Numbered from the stretch's first letter, positions 42,229 through 52,189 are shown. The stretch: 64,000 nucleotides of DNA from JAFEDN01 sp963712715 (GCA_963712715.1 CAVQJI010000009.1:62001-126000); one strand, 5' to 3'. The notes: generated by a model from the sequence alone, not told the origin. Numbers and translations are program-made.

Positions 42229-42903
42229 ATGCAGACTTCTCTGGAAAGACAGCAAACTCTCACAGCCGTCCTGCGACAGGCCTTTGGCGGCACAATCCAG
42301 CAATGCACACCAGGCGATATGGTCACCATGGATGTACTCGCGACGGATTTACTGCCGGTTTGTCGAACATTATACCGGGACGCTCCCTTTCAGTTCGAAC
42401 AGCTCACCGATTTATGCGGTGTGGATTACCTGGACTACGGCGTTTCAGAATGGCGTACCGTCGAAACCACTGAAAATGGCTACAGCCGCGGCGTTGAAGC
42501 GGAATCCACCCAGGTTCACACGTGGGACAAGCCTCGATATGGCGTGGTGTATCATTTGCTTTCCTTAGCCCATAATCAGCGCCTGAGATTGAGGGTATTT
42601 TTGGACCCGGAACCCATCGTGAATTCTGTTATCGATATCTGGAATGGGGCCAACTGGTTTGAGCGCGAAGCGTACGATTTATACGGCATTGTGTTTCAGG
42701 GCCACCCCGACCTTCGCCGGTTGCTGACTGACTATGGTTTTGTCGGCCATCCGTTTCGAAAAGATTTTCCTTTGATTGGCGAAGTGGAACTGCGTTACGA
42801 TGCCGCGACGCAGCGTTGCGTCTACGAGCCCGTGAGCATTCAACCCCGGGTTTTGGTTCCGAAAGTGATACGTGACGATCATCGTTATCTGGTTGAAAAG
42901 TAG
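42229..42903 (+). CDS. nuoC: NADH-quinone oxidoreductase subunit C
   Basis: NuoC is a peripheral-arm subunit without cofactors. The 224-residue product has the family segment FEQLTDLCGVDYLDYG near residue 50, VYHLLSLAHNQRLRLRVFL near 108 and the signature WFEREAYDLYGIVFQGHPDLRRLLTDYG split over residues 140-170 (DLYGI, HPDLRR). ATG 42229 was chosen because it follows GAGGAAAA and is 8 bp after nuoB. The frame is intact, and nuoD begins 10 bp later. It is a separate gene rather than the nuoCD fusion of E. coli. Confidence 0.95.
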   Translation: MQTSLERQQTLTAVLRQAFGGTIQQCTPGDMVTMDVLATDLLPVCRTLYRDAPFQFEQLTDLCGVDYLDYGVSEWRTVETTENGYSRGVEAESTQVHTWDKPRYGVVYHLLSLAHNQRLRLRVFLDPEPIVNSVIDIWNGANWFEREAYDLYGIVFQGHPDLRRLLTDYGFVGHPFRKDFPLIGEVELRYDAATQRCVYEPVSIQPRVLVPKVIRDDHRYLVEK

Positions 42904-42913
42904 AGAATGCAAC

Positions 42914-44167
42914 ATGCCTGAAATACAAAATTATACGGTTAACTTTGGCCCGCAGCATCCAGCGGCGCACGGCGTATTGCGCGTCATCCTCGAAGTAGAC
43001 GGAGAAGTAATTCAAAGCGCCGACCCGCACATTGGCTTGTTGCACCGCGCTACGGAAAAACTGGTGGAATCAAAACCTTATAATCAGTCCATTGGCTATA
43101 TGGACCGTCTCGATTATGTGTCGATGATGTGTAACGAACATGCATACGTCATGGCGATCGAAAAATTATTAGACATCACCCCCCCCGTGCGTGCCCAATA
43201 CATTCGGGTCATGTTTGACGAAATCACGCGCATATTGAACCACTTAATGTGGGTTGGTGCGCAGGCGCTGGATCTGGGGGCGATGAGCGTATTTTTATAC
43301 TGTTTTCGCGAACGTGAAGATTTAATGGATTGCTACGAAGCGGTTTCCGGCGCCCGCATGCACGCCACCTATTACCGCCCGGGCGGCGTTTACCGGGATT
43401 TACCGGATAAAATGCCGCAATATAAACCGTCTGTCTGGCACAACGCCAAACGCGTGAAAGAGATGAACAGTAATCGGGAAGGTTCTTTGCTGGATTTTAT
43501 TGATAATTTTACCCAGCGTTTTCCCAAACTGGTGGATGAATATGAATTTCTGTTAACCGATAACCGTATCTGGAAACAGCGCACGGTGGGTATCGGCGTA
43601 GTCTCTCCAGAACGCGCCATCAATCTCGGTTTTACCGGACCTATGCTGCGCGGATCCGGAGTCGCCTGGGATTTACGTAAAAAACAGCCGTACGAAGTTT
43701 ACGATCAATTGGATTTTGACATCGCTGTCGGAGTTCATGGCGATAGTTATGATCGCTATTTAGTTCGGGTTGAAGAAATGCGCCAATCGAATCGTATTGT
43801 CAAACAATGCGTCGACTGGTTACGTAAAAATCCCGGACCAGTCATCACGGACAATAATAAAATCGTGCCGCCGCCACGCAAGATCATGAAAGAGGATATG
43901 GAATCCATGATCCACCATTTTAAATTAGTGACTGAGGGTTATACGGTTCCCGAGGGTCAGGCCTACGCGGCGGTGGAGCATCCCAAAGGCGAATTTGGTA
44001 TCTATATTATTTCTGATGGCGCCAATAAACCTTATCGGGTTAAAATTCGTCCCGGCAGTTACCCGCATATCGCGGCGCTGGACGAAATGACCCGCGGTCA
44101 CATGATCGCCGACCTGGTGACCGTTATTTCCACGGTTGACGTCGTGTTTGGGGAGGTAGACCGATGA
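42914..44167 (+). CDS. nuoD: NADH-quinone oxidoreductase subunit D
   Basis: NuoD (49-kDa subunit) lines the quinone-binding site. From ATG 42914 the 417-residue product begins PEIQNYTVNFGPQHPAAHG, with the family hallmarks LHRATEKLVES near residue 48, MCNEHAYVMAIEKLL near 80, LGAMSVFLYCFREREDL and the C-terminal HMIADLVTVISTVDVVFGEV-type tail ending DR. The frame is intact. The start was chosen by family alignment; the frame is open 14 codons upstream. It overlaps nuoE by 4 bp. Confidence 0.96.
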   Translation: MPEIQNYTVNFGPQHPAAHGVLRVILEVDGEVIQSADPHIGLLHRATEKLVESKPYNQSIGYMDRLDYVSMMCNEHAYVMAIEKLLDITPPVRAQYIRVMFDEITRILNHLMWVGAQALDLGAMSVFLYCFREREDLMDCYEAVSGARMHATYYRPGGVYRDLPDKMPQYKPSVWHNAKRVKEMNSNREGSLLDFIDNFTQRFPKLVDEYEFLLTDNRIWKQRTVGIGVVSPERAINLGFTGPMLRGSGVAWDLRKKQPYEVYDQLDFDIAVGVHGDSYDRYLVRVEEMRQSNRIVKQCVDWLRKNPGPVITDNNKIVPPPRKIMKEDMESMIHHFKLVTEGYTVPEGQAYAAVEHPKGEFGIYIISDGANKPYRVKIRPGSYPHIAALDEMTRGHMIADLVTVISTVDVVFGEVDR

Positions 44168-44682
44168 CCACCGAAACATTTATTATCGACCCCCGCATCC
44201 AGAAAAAAATTGATTACTGGCTGACGAAATATCCACCCGAGCAAAGGCGTTCCGCCGTCGTACCGGCTTTATTATATGTTCAGGAACAAAACGATGGCTG
44301 GCTGAGTCAGGCTGCGATGGAGGCGGTCGCCTCTTATTTGCGAATTACGCCGGTGGAAGTCTTTGAAGTCGCCACTTTTTACGATATGTACGAACTGCAA
44401 CCGCGTGGCCGGCATAAAATTGGTATCTGCACGAATATTTCCTGCCTGTTGAGAGGCGCGGAAGACATCGCCGATTGCGCGAAGCAGCGTCTTGGCATTA
44501 ATTTCGGCGAATCGACTCCGGACGGATTATTTGCCTTACGGGAACTGGAATGCATGGCTGCCTGCGGCGGCGCCCCGATGTGTCAGATAGATGATCGTGA
44601 ATACCATGAGAATCTAACCCCCGAAAAAATGCTGGCCCTGATTGACCGTTTAGCACTGGAGAAATCATCCCATGGCCAATGA
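44164..44682 (+). CDS. nuoE: NADH-quinone oxidoreductase subunit E
   Basis: NuoE holds a 2Fe-2S cluster (N1a) in the NADH-oxidising module. The 172-residue product has VPALLYVQEQNDGWLS near residue 35, the first cysteine pair in GICTNISCLLRGAEDI (C-x4-C) near 90 and the second in LECMAACGGAPMCQI (C-x3-C) near 130. Length is typical and the frame intact. It overlaps nuoD by 4 bp and nuoF by 11 bp. It is the last undamaged gene before the frameshift-rich block. Confidence 0.95.
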   Translation: MTTETFIIDPRIQKKIDYWLTKYPPEQRRSAVVPALLYVQEQNDGWLSQAAMEAVASYLRITPVEVFEVATFYDMYELQPRGRHKIGICTNISCLLRGAEDIADCAKQRLGINFGESTPDGLFALRELECMAACGGAPMCQIDDREYHENLTPEKMLALIDRLALEKSSHGQ

Positions 44683-45938
44683 AGTCTGTTACCGTACCTT
44701 ACACCTTCCGCAGCCATGGAGCTTAAAATCCTATCAGAGCGTGGGCGGCTATGAAGTCCTGAGGAAAATTTTACGCGAAAAAACCCCGCCGGAACAAATT
44801 ATCCAGGCGCTCAAGGATTCCGCCCTTCGTGGCCGCGGCGGCGCCGGATTTCCCACCGGTTTAAAGTGGAGTTTCGTGGGCCGTGACACCCCCGGTCAAA
44901 AATATGTGCTGTGTAATTCCGACGAAAGTGAACCCGGTACTTTTAAAGACAGGGATATTCTACGCTACAACCCCCATCAGGTTATCGAAGGCATGGCGAT
45001 CGCCTGCTACACCATGAATGCGACTGTGGGTTATAATTTTCTGCGCGGTGAATTCTGGGAGCCGTTCCACCGGTGTGAAGAAGCGGTAGAGGAAGCGCGC
45101 GAAGCCGGATTGCTGGGAGAAAATATTCTGGGTTCCGGGATTAATATTCAAATTCATAACCATTACAGCGCCGGCGCCTATATCTGCGGAGAAGAAACCG
45201 CTTTAATGAATTCGCTGGAAGGCAAACGCGGCTGGCCGCGATTCAAGCCGCCGTTTCCCGCTAATTTTGGATTATACGGCAGGCCCTCCAACATCAATAA
45301 CACCGAAACTTACGCATCCGTGCCGGTGATTCTGGAAAAAGGCGCGAAATGGTTCGCCGATTTGGGCACGCCTAAAAATGGCGGCACGAAAATTTTTAGC
45401 GTCAGTGGTCACGTCAATAAACCCGGTAATTTTGAGATACCGCTAGGAACTCCTTTTTTCGGAATTATTAGAGCTGGCCGGGGGCGTGTTGAGTGGTCAC
45501 CGGTTAAAAGCAGTGATCCCGGGTGGCAGCTCGTTTCCGGTATTGCCTGCGGAAATCATCCTGAAAACCCGCATGGATTTTGACAGTCTGGTGGCGGCGG
45601 GATCCGGGCTGGGTTCCGGCGGCGTGGTGGTGATGGACGAAACCGCATGCATGGTCAAAGCGTTGGCGCGCATTCTCAAATTTTACATGCACGAATCCTG
45701 CGGACAATGCACGCCGTGCCGGGAAGGATCGGGCTGGGTATACCGGTTAACCCAGAAAATTGAAGACGGATTAGGGACTATGGAAGATCTGGAACGTTTA
45801 GCGGTAGTGGCGCGTGGCATTGAAGGCCGGACCATTTGTGCTTTCGGCGAAGCCATTGCCTGGCCGGTAGCGGGCTTTTTAAAGCATTTTCGCGATGAAT
45901 TTGTCTATCATGTTCATCATAAAAAATGTTTAGTTTGA
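44672..45938 (+). pseudogene. nuoF: NADH-quinone oxidoreductase subunit F, one frameshift
   Basis: NuoF binds FMN and NADH and holds the N3 cluster. The first 260 codons are normal: LRGRGGAGFPTGLKWSF (NADH site), NSDESEPGTFKDR and GAGAYICGEETALMNSLEG-like GAYICGEETALMNS. The frame breaks near 45461, where one extra G separates TPFF from ELLELAGGVLSGHRLKAVIP. The rest includes the cluster motif ESCGQCTPCREG and TICAFGEA and runs to 45938. One indel only, so an error is possible, but it begins a run of similar lesions in nuoG and nuoH. Confidence 0.9.
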
Positions 45939-45962
45939 GGTTCTGTTTTCAAGAGAAAAACT

Positions 45963-48336
45963 ATGGTTGATTTAGAGATTGACAATAAAGCGGTTAGCGT
46001 GGAACCAGGCACCACGATTATCGAAGCGGCGGATATGCTCGGAATTTATATCCCCCGGTTTTGCTATCACAAAAAACTTTCGATTGCCGCCAATTGCCGT
46101 ATGTGTTTAGTAGAAGTTGAAAAAACCGGCAAACCGTTGCCAGCCTGCGCAACCCCCGTTATTCAGGGCATGAAAGTATACACCACTTCTAAAAAAGCCG
46201 TCGAAGCGCAAAAAATAGTGATGAATTTTTATTGCAACAAACCATCCACTGGACTGCCCCATCTGCGATCAGGGTGGTGAATGTGAGTTGCAGGATTTAT
46301 CCCTGGGTTACGGGAGTTCCCATTCACGCTATGACCAACCCAAGCGCGCGGTTTTCAACGATGACCTTGGACCTCTTATTGACACCGAAATGACGCGTTG
46401 CATTCAGTGTACCCGTTGCGTGCGTTTTGGCGAAGAAATAGCCGGCATGCGCGAATTAGGAGTCGTATTTCGCGGCGAAAGTGAACAGATCGGCACTTAT
46501 GTGAAACATATGATGCAGTCGGAAGTGTCTGGCAATGTCATTGATTTATGCCCGGTCGGTGCGCTTACCGCAAAACCCTCGCGTTATTCATTACGCGGCT
46601 GGGAAGTTCGCGAACATCCCGCGATCTCGCCTCACGATTGCATTGGCGCCAACATTTTTATCCACACCCGCTTTCAGGAATACGCGCCCCAGCGCGAAGT
46701 GATGCGAGTGGTGCCTCGTGAAAACAGCGCCATTAATGAAACCTGGATTAGCGATCGGGACCGTTTCAGTTATCTAGGCCTAAAACACCCGGATCGTGTG
46801 TTAAGCCGCGAGTGAAGCGCAACGGCCAATGGCATGAAATCGAATGGCAGCGGGCGTTACTGGAAGTCGCCGACCGCACCAAGGCAATTTGGAACAGCAG
46901 GGCCCCGACCAAATCGCAGCGCTGGTTTCTCCCAGCGCCACCCTGGAAGAATGTTACATCCTGCAAAAATGGTTGCGGGAAATGGGCAGTCATCATATTG
47001 ATCATCGATTTCGTCAGCAGGATTTCAGTGACCAGCATCTGGCGCCAGCTTTTCCCTCACTGGGGCGGAGTCTGGCGGATATCGATAATTGTCAGGCATT
47101 CTTACTGGTCGGTTCGCACGTGCGCTATGAACAGCCGTTACTGGGCTTACGGTTAAATAAGGCCTCGCAGGATGGCGCCCAAATCATGGCGATTAATCCC
47201 ATGGATTATCGTTTTGTGTTTCCCCTTCGCGAAAAAATAATTACCACCGATCTGGTTCAGGGTCTGGCCGAAGTTGCCGCGGCGCTGGATCATGATAATC
47301 ATCCCAACATTCCCGAGCTGGCCGGATGATCAAACCGGGCGACGGGGCGCAGGCCATTGCCAAACAATTAAAACAGACAGGCCGCAAAGCCACCATTTTT
47401 ATCGGCGAATATGCCTTAAGTCACCCGCAGGCGGCGGCTATCCGTACCTTGGCGCGTCTGATTAGCCGACTTAACCGGGGCCACACTCGGAATATTAACC
47501 GACGGCGCCAATAGCGCGGGCGCATGGTTATCGGGAGCAGTACCGCACCGGGGCCGGGAGGCGTTAAGATACCCAATCCTGGCGCCAATGCTTATGAATT
47601 ATTAACGACAAACCCAAGCGGGCTTATTTCTTATTAGGCCTGGAACCGGAAATGGATTGCGCTCGCCCGCTGCCGCATTGGCAACTTTGCGTCAGGCTGG
47701 ATTAGTCGTTTGTCTGACTTCCTTTGTCACTCGCGAAAATGGAAGAGTATGCGGATTTTATTTTGCCGATTAGTCCCGATGACCGAAACGGTCGGTACAT
47801 ACGTCAATACCTCGGGCACTGTGCAAACTTTTGCAGCGGTGAGCGTGCCTACCGGAGATCGAAGCCAGCCTGGAAAATCTGCCGGGTATTAGCGAATTTA
47901 ATGGAATTACCGGGTTTTGATTATGCGGATATTCATGCGCTCCAGGAAGAATTGAACGTGACTTCGTCGCAGGCATGCTAACCGGTAATGAGCAGCCGGC
48001 GGTATCGGAGTTCTTCCCAAAATTACCGAGCCGGATCTGAAAATCACCATTTAGCTCCGTCTGGCGCCTTGGCTATTGTACCGGACGGATCCGATGGTGC
48101 GCCGGTCCACCGCCTTGCAAGATACATGAGAACGAGTCGGCTGACGGCCATTGCTGTGCATCCGTCATTGGCCGAAAAACTCAGTTTATCAGCAGGGCAG
48201 CAGGTGATTGCCCGTCAGGGCGATTCACAGATGACTTTGCCGTTACGCATGGACGATCGTCTTAGCGCATGATGCCGTATTTATTCCCGCGGCTCTGGCT
48301 GAAACCGCCGGCTTTGGTCAGCCTCTGCACCCATGA
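45963..48336 (+). pseudogene. nuoG: NADH-quinone oxidoreductase subunit G, many frameshifts
   Basis: NuoG is the large iron-sulphur subunit. Recognisable pieces in order are an N-terminal 2Fe-2S domain (PRFCYHKKLSIAANCRMCLV), CPICDQGGECELQDLSLGYG, RCIQCTRCVRFGEEIAGM, NVIDLCPVGALTAKP, QIAALVSPSATLEECYILQK, ILTDGANSAGAWLSGAVPH, then FVTRENGRVCG-like and YADFILPISPDD fragments and a C-terminus AVFIPAALAETAGFGQPLHP. These lie in alternating frames with breaks near 46226, 46806, 46887, 47328, 47480, 47560 and several more to 48270. No continuous protein of useful length can be made, so this is a true pseudogene unless the region was badly sequenced. Confidence 0.92.
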
Positions 48337-48358
48337 CTTTACAGAGAGAGGTGGGCTA

Positions 48359-49369
48359 ATGAATGATATTCTCTCGTTTTTATGGATATTGGGAAAAGTT
48401 TTGCTGGTTGCCATGCCGGTGACTTTGGTGGTCGCGTTTTAACTCTGGCTGAACGTAAAGTGATTGGTTATATTCAAGGCCGGATCGGACCTAACCGTGT
48501 AGGATTTCGCGGATCTGTGCAGCCGATAGCCGATGCGGTAAAACTTTGAATAAAGAAGTGATCATTCCTGCCGCGGCGAATCGTTTTTTATTTATTCTCG
48601 GGCCGTTGCTAGCGTTGGCTCCCGCTCTGGTCGCCTGGGCAGTATTGCCTTTTAGTCCAGGTTGGGTAATCGCCAATATCAATGCGGGAGTATTATTTTT
48701 ATTTGCGATGACTTCTTTGGGATTTACGGCTTATTGGTTTCAGGTTGGGCATCCAATTCCAAATATGCCTTTTTTGGAGCCTTGCGTTCCGCGGCGCAAA
48801 TGATTTCTTATGAAATCGCTCTGGGTTTCGTGTTAGCCGGCGTATTACTGGCCTCGGGCATCGATGAATTTATCGCAAATTGTCATTAAACAAACCGGTG
48901 GCATTTTGGCATTGGTACTGGCTGCCGTTATTACCTTTATTTGTCGTGTATTGGGTGGCGGGTGTGGCGGAAACCAATCGCGCGCCGTTTGACGTGGCGG
49001 AAGGAGAATCGGAAATTGTTGCCGGTTTCCACGTCGAATATTCCGGCATGGGTTTTGCCTTGTTCTTTTTGGCGGAATATGCCAATATGATGTTAGTTGC
49101 CGGAGTCGCTGTCTTTGTTCTTTTTCGGGGGCTGGTTATCGCCATTTCAGGGCATCCCATTATTGGACCCACTATTTGCCTGGGTGCCTGGCATTCTCTG
49201 GCTGTTTCTCAAAATGGCTTTTTTCCTGTACTTATATATCTGGATGCGTGCCACTTTCCCCCGTTACCGTTACGATCAAATCATGCACTTGGGCTGGAAA
49301 ATACTCATCCCGGTCACTCTGATTTGGTTGATCGTCGAGGCGGTATTTATTCAGCTTATTAACAAGTAG
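48359..49369 (+). pseudogene. nuoH: NADH-quinone oxidoreductase subunit H, many frameshifts
   Basis: NuoH is the membrane subunit that forms the quinone tunnel. Fragments in order: start NDILSFLWILGKVLL, LTLAERKVIGYIQGRIGPNR, AVKLLNKEVIIPAAANRFLF, YGLLVSGWASNSKYAFFGAL then RSAAQMISYEIALGFVLAGV, HWYWLPLLPLFVVYWVAGVA then ETNRAPFDVAEGESEIVAGF, and WMRATFPRYRYDQIMHLGWK to the stop. Frame changes occur near 48436, 48546, 48720, 48862, 48893 and 49122, mostly single bases in short runs. All signature segments survive, which dates the decay as recent or hints at poor local sequence quality. Confidence 0.92.
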
Positions 49370-49375
49370 GTCTAT

Positions 49376-49885
49376 ATGGCTAAGCAACGCATTGATTTGA
49401 AGATTCAGCAATGGGTGAAGAGTTTCACTCTTTGGGAACTACTGCAGGGGCTCACCCTGACGCTGCGGTATTTTTTCAAACGCAAAGTGACCGTGCAATA
49501 TCCCGAAGAAGAAACGCCGATTTCTCCGCGTTTTCGTGGCATGCTGGCCTTGCGGCGTTATCCCAATGGTGAAGAACGCTGCATAGCCTGTAAACTGTGC
49601 GAAGCGGTTTGCCCTGCCTGTGCGATCACTATTGACGCCGGTCCCCGCGCCGGCGACGGCTCCCGCCGTACCACCAAATACGAAATCGACGTTTTTAAAT
49701 GCATTAACTGCGGTTTTTGTGAAGAAGCCTGTCCTGTGGACGCGATCGTTTTGACGCCGGAAATGCACTATCATCAAGAGAATCGCGGCGAAAACATACT
49801 CACCAAAGAAAAACTCCTGTTTATCGGTGATATTTATGAAAAGCAGATCGCCGCTGACCGGGCCGCTGACGAGCCTTATCGGTAA
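49376..49885 (+). CDS. nuoI: NADH-quinone oxidoreductase subunit I
   Basis: NuoI carries clusters N6a and N6b. The 169-residue product has two ferredoxin motifs, CIACKLCEAVCPACAITID near residue 63 and CINCGFCEEACPVDAIVLTP near 102, each with C-x2-C-x2-C-x3-C. The N-terminal region is hydrophilic and amphipathic, as expected for an arm-membrane interface subunit. The frame is intact in spite of damage on its 5' side. nuoJ should follow in a complete operon; instead the DNA turns into accessory sequence within about 80 bp. Confidence 0.95.
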   Translation: MAKQRIDLKIQQWVKSFTLWELLQGLTLTLRYFFKRKVTVQYPEEETPISPRFRGMLALRRYPNGEERCIACKLCEAVCPACAITIDAGPRAGDGSRRTTKYEIDVFKCINCGFCEEACPVDAIVLTPEMHYHQENRGENILTKEKLLFIGDIYEKQIAADRAADEPYR

Positions 49886-49962
49886 ATCTCAGCCGCGTCT
49901 GAGACCTGTAAAATAAACCCCTTCCGCTGTTTTCAGCGACAGTAGATGGCGGGATGCTAACG

Positions 49963-50210
49963 TGAAAATTATAATTCAAGAGGAATTATCATGGAAAAAA
50001 AACTAACGCATAAAACTTTCAAGAAAGAGTGGCTTGAAATTCCCACAATGCAGAATGAATATGAGATGTTGGATGAAACATATTTAGCTTCGCAGAGATT
50101 AGAGCGTCCCGCTAAACGTTGGACGTTGAACGAATTGGAAAAAGACATTGACCTGGAAGGTTGAATGGATTGAAAAAATTATCTCTAGAGGTTGGGTTAT
50201 CCCCCGATTT
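49963..50210 (+). pseudogene. Decayed second copy of the XRE antitoxin / molybdenum-carrier locus
   Basis: From TGAAAATTATAATTCAAGAG onward this stretch repeats 52236 onward: same SD and a 57-codon frame at 49991 (KKLTHKTFKKEWLEI against RPTHKTFKKKALEI). It loses the HTH, jumps to a segment matching 52653 (ACATTGACCTGGAAG) and ends with WIEKIISRGW, matching the start LEKIISGGQ of the 52696 gene. It is therefore an internally deleted duplicate, located 3' of the truncated complex I run. Confidence 0.65.
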
Positions 50211-50253
50211 TTTTGGCTAAAGAAAAAGAACTCGTCACCCCGCGGCTTGACCG

Positions 50254-50407
50254 CATAGGCGTCAGTTTAAGGAATTTTAGCCGTCATTGCGAGCGCCAGC
50301 GAAGCAATCCAGTACGAGCTTTGTAGGAATTCTGTACTGGATTGCTTCGCTGGCGCTCGCAATGACGGCGTCTTTTGGGAAAAAAATCCTTAAACTGAAC
50401 GCCTATA
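50254..50407. mobile_element. Miniature inverted-repeat element with 11-bp target duplication
   Basis: A 154-bp element with terminal inverted repeats (left ATAGGCGTCAGTTTAAGGA, right TCCTTAAACTGAACGCCTAT, one gap), flanked on both sides by CGGCTTGACCG (50243-50253 and 50408-50418). Its centre is repeat A copy 3. No coding capacity, so it would need a transposase supplied from elsewhere. Confidence 0.7.
50283..50366. repeat. Palindromic repeat family A, copy 3
   Basis: Perfect arms GTCATTGCGAGCGCCAGCGA and complement extended by AGCAATCCAGTAC, with a short centre GAGCTTTGTAGGAATTCT. It forms the middle of the miniature element at 50254-50407, suggesting one repeat entered another. Confidence 0.9.
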
Positions 50408-50451
50408 CGGCTTGACCGGGGGATCTGGTGAATCAGAAAGCTTACCTGCTT

Positions 50452-52002
50452 TTACATTAACAGACAATCTGAAGATTGATTTTGAATGGATTGATTATGA
50501 GCTACTAACCTTTTTGCAATTTTTATAATCTGTTCGTCTGCCTCAGGCCCGGTGACAACTTTATATCCCTGATTTTTATCTAAAACCGTCAAAGCAGAAA
50601 ACTCGCCTTCAAATTGAATTTGAATGTTTTTATATGTCAGCGCGGGTTTCGCAGTAAATTTGCTAACTCCAATTTCAAAAACGGTTTCCTTATTCTCGTC
50701 GATTATTGTATACCACCTTCCAGGATCTTTTCCTACATAAGGGATCAGCATCCGTTTTAAAATAGCGGATGCCTGTTTTAAATTCATCTCGGGCGATGCA
50801 AGGAAAGAAGGATCCCCACTGGATTTTCTTCTCAGTTTTATTTTTTCCTCAGTTTCGGCAGTAACCCCTTGAAGTTTAGGGGAAGTATCCTTCGCTTTTC
50901 CTGACTGTAAATCAAGCACAGCCTTTTTACACAGCGCAGCGGTTTCAACTTTTGAGTAAAGCAAATGCATATCGTATCGCCCCTGATCGAAACGGATCTG
51001 ATATAATCCCTCCACAAACTGCTCTATTTTTTTGCTATCTTCAGGATGTTGCGCAAACCAGGTTGTCAATATTTCACAGGCAAGGTCTTCATCCAGTTCA
51101 AGTTGAAATTGTAAATAATAAATTTTAAGTACTAATGTTTCGAGAGTATCCGGCACAAAGCTTTTGGCGGTACGAGAATCTTTGGAGTCCTGTTTAGTGT
51201 TAAAAGCCTCATCAATTTTTGCCAGAATTTTCTTTTGTCTTTTTTCGTCTTCCAGAGCCGTACCCATTTCTTTTGTCATTTCTTCAGAGATGACTGTAGA
51301 GTTTAGCGTCAAGGAAATAAGATTTAATTTGCTTATAGCTGAAGCAAAATCATTACTTTTTACTGACTTGCCCTGTTCCAAAGCGAGGAGCATTTCCTTG
51401 ACCCTGGCGTATGGTTTCTGCTCTTCTTGAGAAATATATGATCGTTTAACCAGGTCGAAGCCCCCTGTCGCGTTCATCGTGTCATATATTTCAAAAGGAA
51501 AAACAGGGTGTAGGTTACTAAAAATCACTGGTTTCAGACTCTTAACCGTAATACCAGGAATTTTATTGTGACGCTCGGCCTCAAAAGACAGGAACTTACA
51601 AAGTCTTGGACGCTGGGGATTTTTAGGGTTGGGTCTGATTAAATAAGCTTCTACCCCAGCCGAAAGTTTTCCACCAACGGAGTATTTGTACAAAATAGAA
51701 CCTCTTTTATAGAGCGAAGTGTTTCGATATTGTGTTGCGTATCCCCATACTATTTTGAAAGAAGAGTTTTTATCTAACAATTTAGTATTTAGGGCCTGTT
51801 CTGGATTATCCCAAAAATATAAAAAAAGTTTTTCGTCATCATTACACGGATAACATGGATAAGAAATCAGGGCTTTTTGGTCAGGTAAAAATTGATAATT
51901 CTTATAAAATCGACCTTCCTCGACAACGGTAGGTTTATATTCCCAAAGTTTTTTTGCCTTTTCCACTATCTCGTGCGATATGGATTTTTCCTCTTTTTGC
52001 AT
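50452..52002 (-). CDS. Hypothetical protein with C-terminal CAAX box, candidate effector
   Basis: Not recognised. The 516-residue protein has no signal peptide or membrane segment and is rich in Lys and Glu. It has no enzyme motif I can name. Notable segments are an N-terminal helix, a charged region around 240-275 (KEMGTALEDEKRQKKILAKI), a Ser-rich linker near 395-410 and a C-terminal beta-rich domain. The last residues are SSDCLLM, a fit to the eukaryotic prenylation signal Cys-aliphatic-aliphatic-X, with Met favouring farnesylation. Bacteria do not prenylate proteins, so the motif suggests a protein that acts inside a eukaryotic host, as known for several Legionella effectors. Effector status is inferred. 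Confidence 0.65.
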   Translation of the reverse strand: MQKEEKSISHEIVEKAKKLWEYKPTVVEEGRFYKNYQFLPDQKALISYPCYPCNDDEKLFLYFWDNPEQALNTKLLDKNSSFKIVWGYATQYRNTSLYKRGSILYKYSVGGKLSAGVEAYLIRPNPKNPQRPRLCKFLSFEAERHNKIPGITVKSLKPVIFSNLHPVFPFEIYDTMNATGGFDLVKRSYISQEEQKPYARVKEMLLALEQGKSVKSNDFASAISKLNLISLTLNSTVISEEMTKEMGTALEDEKRQKKILAKIDEAFNTKQDSKDSRTAKSFVPDTLETLVLKIYYLQFQLELDEDLACEILTTWFAQHPEDSKKIEQFVEGLYQIRFDQGRYDMHLLYSKVETAALCKKAVLDLQSGKAKDTSPKLQGVTAETEEKIKLRRKSSGDPSFLASPEMNLKQASAILKRMLIPYVGKDPGRWYTIIDENKETVFEIGVSKFTAKPALTYKNIQIQFEGEFSALTVLDKNQGYKVVTGPEADEQIIKIAKRLVAHNQSIQNQSSDCLLM

Positions 52003-52124
52003 ATATTTACCTTTATTTTATGTCTGATTTGGCGAAAAATGATCGTAACATAAGCTGCAACTTGAAGCAAACCATTAGGGGTGTAACCACGGAAAGTACA
52101 GGGTGCGTTTCTCTTCATAGGATT

Positions 52125-52161
52125 AGCATACTTGCTATTTATATAGCAAGTATGCTATAAT
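52125..52161 (+). promoter_or_regulatory. Promoter overlapped by a perfect palindromic operator
   Basis: AGCATACTTGCTA, TTTATA and TAGCAAGTATGCT form a perfect 13-bp inverted repeat (52125-52156). It contains a -35-like TTGCTA and overlaps the -10 TATAAT (52156-52161) with 18-bp spacing. This is the expected layout for a self-repressed toxin-antitoxin operon. Confidence 0.75.
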
Positions 52162-52189
52162 TATATCTGCTCCAAAAGAAGGAAGATAA

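Larger units (their letters stand above)
50231..50440. repeat. Repeat family C, copy 2, split by an inserted element
   Basis: CTCGTCACCCCGCGGCTTGACCG-type sequence at 50231-50253 continues at 50408 as CGGCTTGACCGGGGGGATCT and GGTGAATCAG. Between lies the palindromic element at 50254-50407. Read without it, the repeat would be a hairpin like copy 1 near 10.87 kb. Confidence 0.65.
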
